A DNA stretch of 8,748 nt, from contig DFIZ01000033.1 of assembly GCA_002372855.1 (NCBI GenBank), positions 1 to 8,748 of the forward strand, written 5' to 3'. Each line of letters begins with the position of its first letter. The stretch's first letter is position 1. The translations under genes and the position numbers were made by a program. Of the stretch, positions 6,491-8,748 are shown one piece after another. The notes under the pieces were generated by a model, which saw nothing but the letters and a program-made list of their open reading frames with translations, made no database searches and had not been told where the DNA came from. Source of the DNA: Bacteroidales bacterium UBA3684 (GTDB lineage: Bacteria; Bacteroidota; Bacteroidia; Bacteroidales; P3).

Positions 6491-6521
6491 ATAAAATAAT
6501 GCCGACGGCATGCCGTCGGCA
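6491..6521 (-). terminator. Rho-independent-type terminator of the sigma factor unit
   Basis: A perfect 22-bp palindrome at 6500-6521 folds as a 9-bp stem (arm TGCCGACGG, loop CATG). On the minus strand it is followed by a T/A-rich stretch (TTATTTTATATA). It lies 35 nt after the stop of the CHU_C-domain gene and before the rnpB promoter, so it fits a terminator that insulates rnpB from the upstream unit. Confidence 0.75.
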
Positions 6522-6555
6522 ATGATTCTGTGGCACTTATGCTTCTACCGCTCCG

Positions 6556-7395
6556 CTAGCGTATGATGGTCACCGTGCCCTTTTCCTGATGGACACGGCC
6601 GTCGCTGTCGCGGAATTTGGCCACCCACACATAGGCTCCCTGGGGCAGGGCGGCGCCGTCGTAGGTGCCGTCCCACAGAAACTGCGGGTCGGTGCTCTGG
6701 TAGAGCTGGCGGCCGCCACGGTTGAAGATGGTGATGCGGAAATCGGTCACCGTCGACGAAAACTTCAGCTTGAAGGTGCGGTTCTCGTCCACCTCGCCGT
6801 TGGGCACAATGGCATTGGGTGCCCACAGCAGGTTGTCCTCGTGCACGATGGACGACGAGGGGTCCTTCCCCTTGACGGCCGGGGCCTCCTGTGCCACCGC
6901 CTGCCCGGCAGCGGTCTCCGCGCCCACAGCCACAGGCTCGGCGGCGGGCTTGGCCTCTGCCACCGCCGGCACCGGCCTGACGGCGGCGCCGACGCGCACC
7001 GGCTCGGCAGGCTTGGCAGCCACGACGGGCTGCGCAGCCTTGGCAACGGCAACGCTCTTCTCCGGTACCACGGCGGCGGCAGGCGCAACCTCCTGTGCCA
7101 CGGCAGCAGACACCTGCAATGGCGTCGGCCGCGAAACGGCTTGCCGCTCCTCGGCCACAGGCTCTACGGTCTCCGGCACCGGGGTCTCCTGCACACGGGC
7201 CACGGCCACCGCCTCGGGGGCGACGGCCACGGCAGCCTTCTCCGACGGCATGGCCACCCACACCACGGCGGCCACAGCCACCACGGCCGCGGCCACTCCG
7301 CCACACACCCTCGCCATACGGCGCATGCGCAAACGGCGCTCAATCTTCTCGAAAAGCCCGCTGTCGGGCTGCACTTCATAGTTCTTCAGGTCCAT
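6556..7395 (-). CDS. Single-pass membrane protein with CHU_C/T9SS type B-like domain; candidate anti-sigma partner
   Basis: A 279-residue protein in three parts. Residues 1-29 are a short cytoplasmic head (LFEKIERRLRMRRMARV) similar in flavour to the N-termini of Bacteroidota anti-sigma proteins. Residues 30-49 are one hydrophobic membrane span with no clear cleavage site or lipobox. Residues 51-180 are an Ala/Val/Pro/Glu-rich stalk. Residues 190-279 match the gliding-motility/T9SS type B C-terminal domain (CHU_C): WAPNAIVPNGEVDENRTFKL, FRITIFNRGGRQLYQS, WDGTYDGAALPQGAYVWVAKF and the closing KGTVTIIR. Positive charges before the span predict the head inside and the CHU_C domain in the periplasm. 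The gene follows the ECF sigma gene by 9 nt, the usual place of an anti-sigma factor. No zinc-finger (HxxxCxxC) anti-sigma motif is present, so that role is inferred from position and topology. Confidence 0.85.
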   Translation of the reverse strand: MDLKNYEVQPDSGLFEKIERRLRMRRMARVCGGVAAAVVAVAAVVWVAMPSEKAAVAVAPEAVAVARVQETPVPETVEPVAEERQAVSRPTPLQVSAAVAQEVAPAAAVVPEKSVAVAKAAQPVVAAKPAEPVRVGAAVRPVPAVAEAKPAAEPVAVGAETAAGQAVAQEAPAVKGKDPSSSIVHEDNLLWAPNAIVPNGEVDENRTFKLKFSSTVTDFRITIFNRGGRQLYQSTDPQFLWDGTYDGAALPQGAYVWVAKFRDSDGRVHQEKGTVTIIR

Positions 7396-7404
7396 ATCAA
7401 TTGT

Positions 7405-7923
7405 TCATTTTTCGTTCGTCAATAGTTCTTTCAGACGGTTGCATGCCCGCACAAAAAGCACCCTCACGTTCCGCACGCTGGTCTTCAGCTGCCGGGCCGT
7501 CTCCTCGGGCGTCACCCCCTCCACTTCCAGCAGGTTGAACACCATCCGCTGCCGCTCCGGCAACCGCTGCAGGGCCACCACCACCTCCTCGTCGGAGAAA
7601 GGGTCGGTGAACGGCACCGCAGGCTCCTCCTCCATCTCGTCGAGGCTCACCGTCTCCTCCCTCCACTTGCAATGCGTCAGGCACACGTTGACCATCACCT
7701 GGTACACCCACGCCATCAGCCGCTCCGGCTCGCGCAGCCGCCCGATGCCCTCGAAAATGCGCACATATCCGTCCTGCATCAGGTCCTGCGCGGTATCGCG
7801 GTCGCCGCAATAGCGCATGCACACACCCAGCGCCATAGGGGCCGTGGCCTCATAGAGACGGCGCATGGCCTCGCGGTCGCGGCGCCGACAGTCTTCGACC
7901 AGTTGTGTGTACATTTCTTCCAT
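7405..7923 (-). CDS. ECF-family RNA polymerase sigma factor
   Basis: A 172-residue extracytoplasmic-function sigma-70 factor. Region 2 covers about residues 12-88: FEGIGRLREPERLMAWVYQVMVNVCLTHCK is the region 2.3/2.4 core, preceded by DRDTAQDLMQDGYVRIFE (41-58), the typical 'A.DL.Q..f...w' helix. Region 4 covers about 112-168: LQRLPERQRMVFNLLEVEGVTPEETARQLKTSVRNVRVLFVRACNRLKELL, a clean helix-turn-helix. Regions 1.1 and 3 are absent, as in all ECF factors. There is no extra C-terminal domain. It should direct RNA polymerase to a small regulon in response to an envelope signal. The next gene, 9 nt downstream, is the membrane protein proposed to control it. A possible self-recognised promoter lies upstream. 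Start at 7923; M4 is also possible. Confidence 0.95.
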   Translation of the reverse strand: MEEMYTQLVEDCRRRDREAMRRLYEATAPMALGVCMRYCGDRDTAQDLMQDGYVRIFEGIGRLREPERLMAWVYQVMVNVCLTHCKWREETVSLDEMEEEPAVPFTDPFSDEEVVVALQRLPERQRMVFNLLEVEGVTPEETARQLKTSVRNVRVLFVRACNRLKELLTNEK

Positions 7924-7929
7924 TCGTAT

Positions 7930-7978
7930 ATATAGACTAAAAAAGGGGCGGAAAATTTCACCGTTAACATTATTTAAC
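7930..7978 (-). promoter_or_regulatory. Possible ECF-type promoter and dyad upstream of the sigma gene
   Basis: In the 65-bp gap before the sigma gene the minus strand shows GTGAAATTTTCC (7962-7951 region), then a C/T-rich stretch, then AGTCTATATA (7939-7930), 6 nt before the start codon. The spacing is like a -35/-10 pair of an ECF promoter; the CGTCTATA-like -10 is a common look upstream of Bacteroidota ECF genes. Beside it, GTTAA (7963-7967) and TTAAC (7974-7978) form a small dyad. A TAnnTTTG box is absent. The short leader this would leave before the start is a weak point. Confidence 0.35.
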
Positions 7979-7988
7979 AGTATTTCCT

Positions 7989-8666
7989 TTACCCCACTTT
8001 ATCCAAATGGTCTATAATCAGCACTTTGCCCTCCACGTGGAATTTCACCTCGTATCCGCCGAAGAGCATGCCGTAGCTCCTACCGGGGTCGTCCTGGTAG
8101 TGCGGACGGGGGTCCAGGGCCAGCGACTGGCGCAGCCCCTGCGCCAACGTCCCGGGCAGCGGGGCCAGCAACCCCTGCGGGTCGTCCACACGCAGTGCCT
8201 CGCCGGGGGCTTCCGACGCAAAACCGCTGCGGGCGTCGGGATGGCTGTCGGCATAGGCAATGTAGGGCTTGATGTCGTAGATGGGGGTGCCGTCCACCAG
8301 GTCGGCGCCCTCCACCACCAGCACCATGCCCTCGTGCGGGTCGTTCTCGACGGCCATCAGGCGCACCGACGACAGTCCCACGGCATTCGGCCTGTAGGGA
8401 CTGCGGGTGGCGAAAACCCCTACCCTCTTGTTGCCCCCCAGGCGCGGCGGCCGCACCGTGGGGCTCCACTGCTGGCGGCCGTTGAGGTGGAAGCCCCACA
8501 GCAGCCACACATAATCGAAACCCTCCAAGCCCCGCACGGCCTCGGCCACGCGGTACTCGGGTTCGAACACCACCCGCGCCCGTCCCGCGGCAAGCCCCGC
8601 CTGCCGCGGCACCCCGAATTTCGTCGCATACGGGGTTTCGATATGGGCAATTTGTTTCAGTTCCAT
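7989..8666 (-). CDS. trmO: tRNA (N6-threonylcarbamoyladenosine(37)-N6)-methyltransferase TrmO
   Basis: A 225-residue TrmO (YaeB/TsaA-like) enzyme, which uses S-adenosylmethionine to methylate t6A at position 37 of certain tRNAs, fine-tuning decoding of ACY threonine codons. Diagnostic motifs: the N-terminal beta strand IAHIETPYATKFGVPRQAGL (6-25); LEGFDYVWLLWGFH (47-60); VRPPRLGG (71-78); GVFATRSPYRPNAVGLS (83-99), the family signature; and DGTPIYDIKPYIAYAD (125-140). The C-terminal part (about 150-225) is the second domain normally present in bacterial TrmO, including an RSYGMLFGGYEVKFHV stretch. Full length; start at 8666 with the usual MELKQIAHIETPY opening. It is separated from the sigma unit by 65 bp. 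Housekeeping gene with no obvious functional tie to its neighbours. Confidence 0.97.
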   Translation of the reverse strand: MELKQIAHIETPYATKFGVPRQAGLAAGRARVVFEPEYRVAEAVRGLEGFDYVWLLWGFHLNGRQQWSPTVRPPRLGGNKRVGVFATRSPYRPNAVGLSSVRLMAVENDPHEGMVLVVEGADLVDGTPIYDIKPYIAYADSHPDARSGFASEAPGEALRVDDPQGLLAPLPGTLAQGLRQSLALDPRPHYQDDPGRSYGMLFGGYEVKFHVEGKVLIIDHLDKVG

Positions 8667-8689
8667 AAACCTGAATTTGTTCCCTTCTG

Positions 8690-8714
8690 TAGAGACGCAG
8701 CGTGCTGCGTCTCC
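8690..8714. repeat. Dispersed-type palindromic repeat (GTAGAGACGC...GCGTCTC)
   Basis: GAGACGCAGC (8692-8701) and GCTGCGTCTC (8704-8713) are perfect 10-bp inverted arms around a 2-nt spacer, led by GTA at 8689-8691. The GTAGAGACGC...GCGTCTC form is a pattern I recognise as a small palindromic repeat scattered in many Bacteroidota and cyanobacterial genomes. It lies 23 bp upstream of the trmO start. The window's last six bases (CTGTAG, 8743-8748) repeat the sequence that leads into this element and could begin a second copy. Confidence 0.7.
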
Positions 8715-8748
8715 CGGTAAGCTTTTACATTTCTTTCGTCATCTGTAG

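Noticed and set aside
6091..6522. Open frames on both strands between 6091 and 6522
   Set aside because: They cover the RNase P RNA, whose conserved blocks and end-pairing are clear, so the frames are accidental.
6589..7425. A 278-codon plus-strand frame rich in Gly, His and Leu opposite the CHU_C-domain gene
   Set aside because: It is antisense to a gene with a recognisable C-terminal domain and operon context, and its composition reflects the repetitive stalk code on the other strand.

Overview
All eight protein genes and the one RNA gene in this window read on the minus strand, so the biological order runs from the right end (8748) to the left end (1). The organism is almost certainly a GC-rich member of the Bacteroidota, probably order Bacteroidales. 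The evidence is a Bacteroidota-type -7 box (TATCTTTGCA) in front of the RNase P RNA, the lack of strong Shine-Dalgarno sites before most starts, a YebC protein beginning MGRAFEYRKARK (the Bacteroidota form), a C-terminal domain of the gliding-motility/type IX secretion sorting type, and short A/T-rich simple repeats between genes. The genus cannot be decided from what is visible.

Layout from right to left: (1) trmO, a tRNA t6A37 methyltransferase, with a short palindromic repeat of a widely dispersed type upstream. (2) A two-gene unit: an ECF sigma factor and a single-pass membrane protein. The latter has a 30-residue cytoplasmic head, a long Ala/Val/Pro/Glu stalk and a C-terminal CHU_C/T9SS type-B-like domain, and sits where an anti-sigma factor would be expected. 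A strong palindromic terminator closes the unit. (3) rnpB, the RNase P RNA, with its own promoter. (4) A tightly packed run: a DUF4810-like lipoprotein with a long charged tail, a DUF799/GNA1162-like lipoprotein, a ComB-type 2-phosphosulfolactate phosphatase, a PAP2 phosphatase that overlaps comB by ATGA, and, after a heptamer tandem repeat, a SulP anion transporter with a STAS domain. (5) After a gap containing inverted repeats, yebC and a secreted DUF2147 protein.

How the genes may work together: the sigma factor and its membrane partner look like a transmembrane signalling pair whose periplasmic domain resembles a secretion-sorting domain, which is the most interesting arrangement here. 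The two lipoproteins belong to families that normally accompany a CsgG-like outer-membrane pore protein. No csgG-like gene lies in the window, and rnpB occupies the place just upstream. ComB, PAP2 and SulP together suggest, but do not prove, a sulfur/sulfonate or lipid-phosphate theme. The other genes (trmO, rnpB, yebC) are ordinary housekeeping functions. I see no tRNA, rRNA, CRISPR array, insertion sequence or phage gene, and no gene-free stretch longer than 300 bases apart from the one filled by rnpB.
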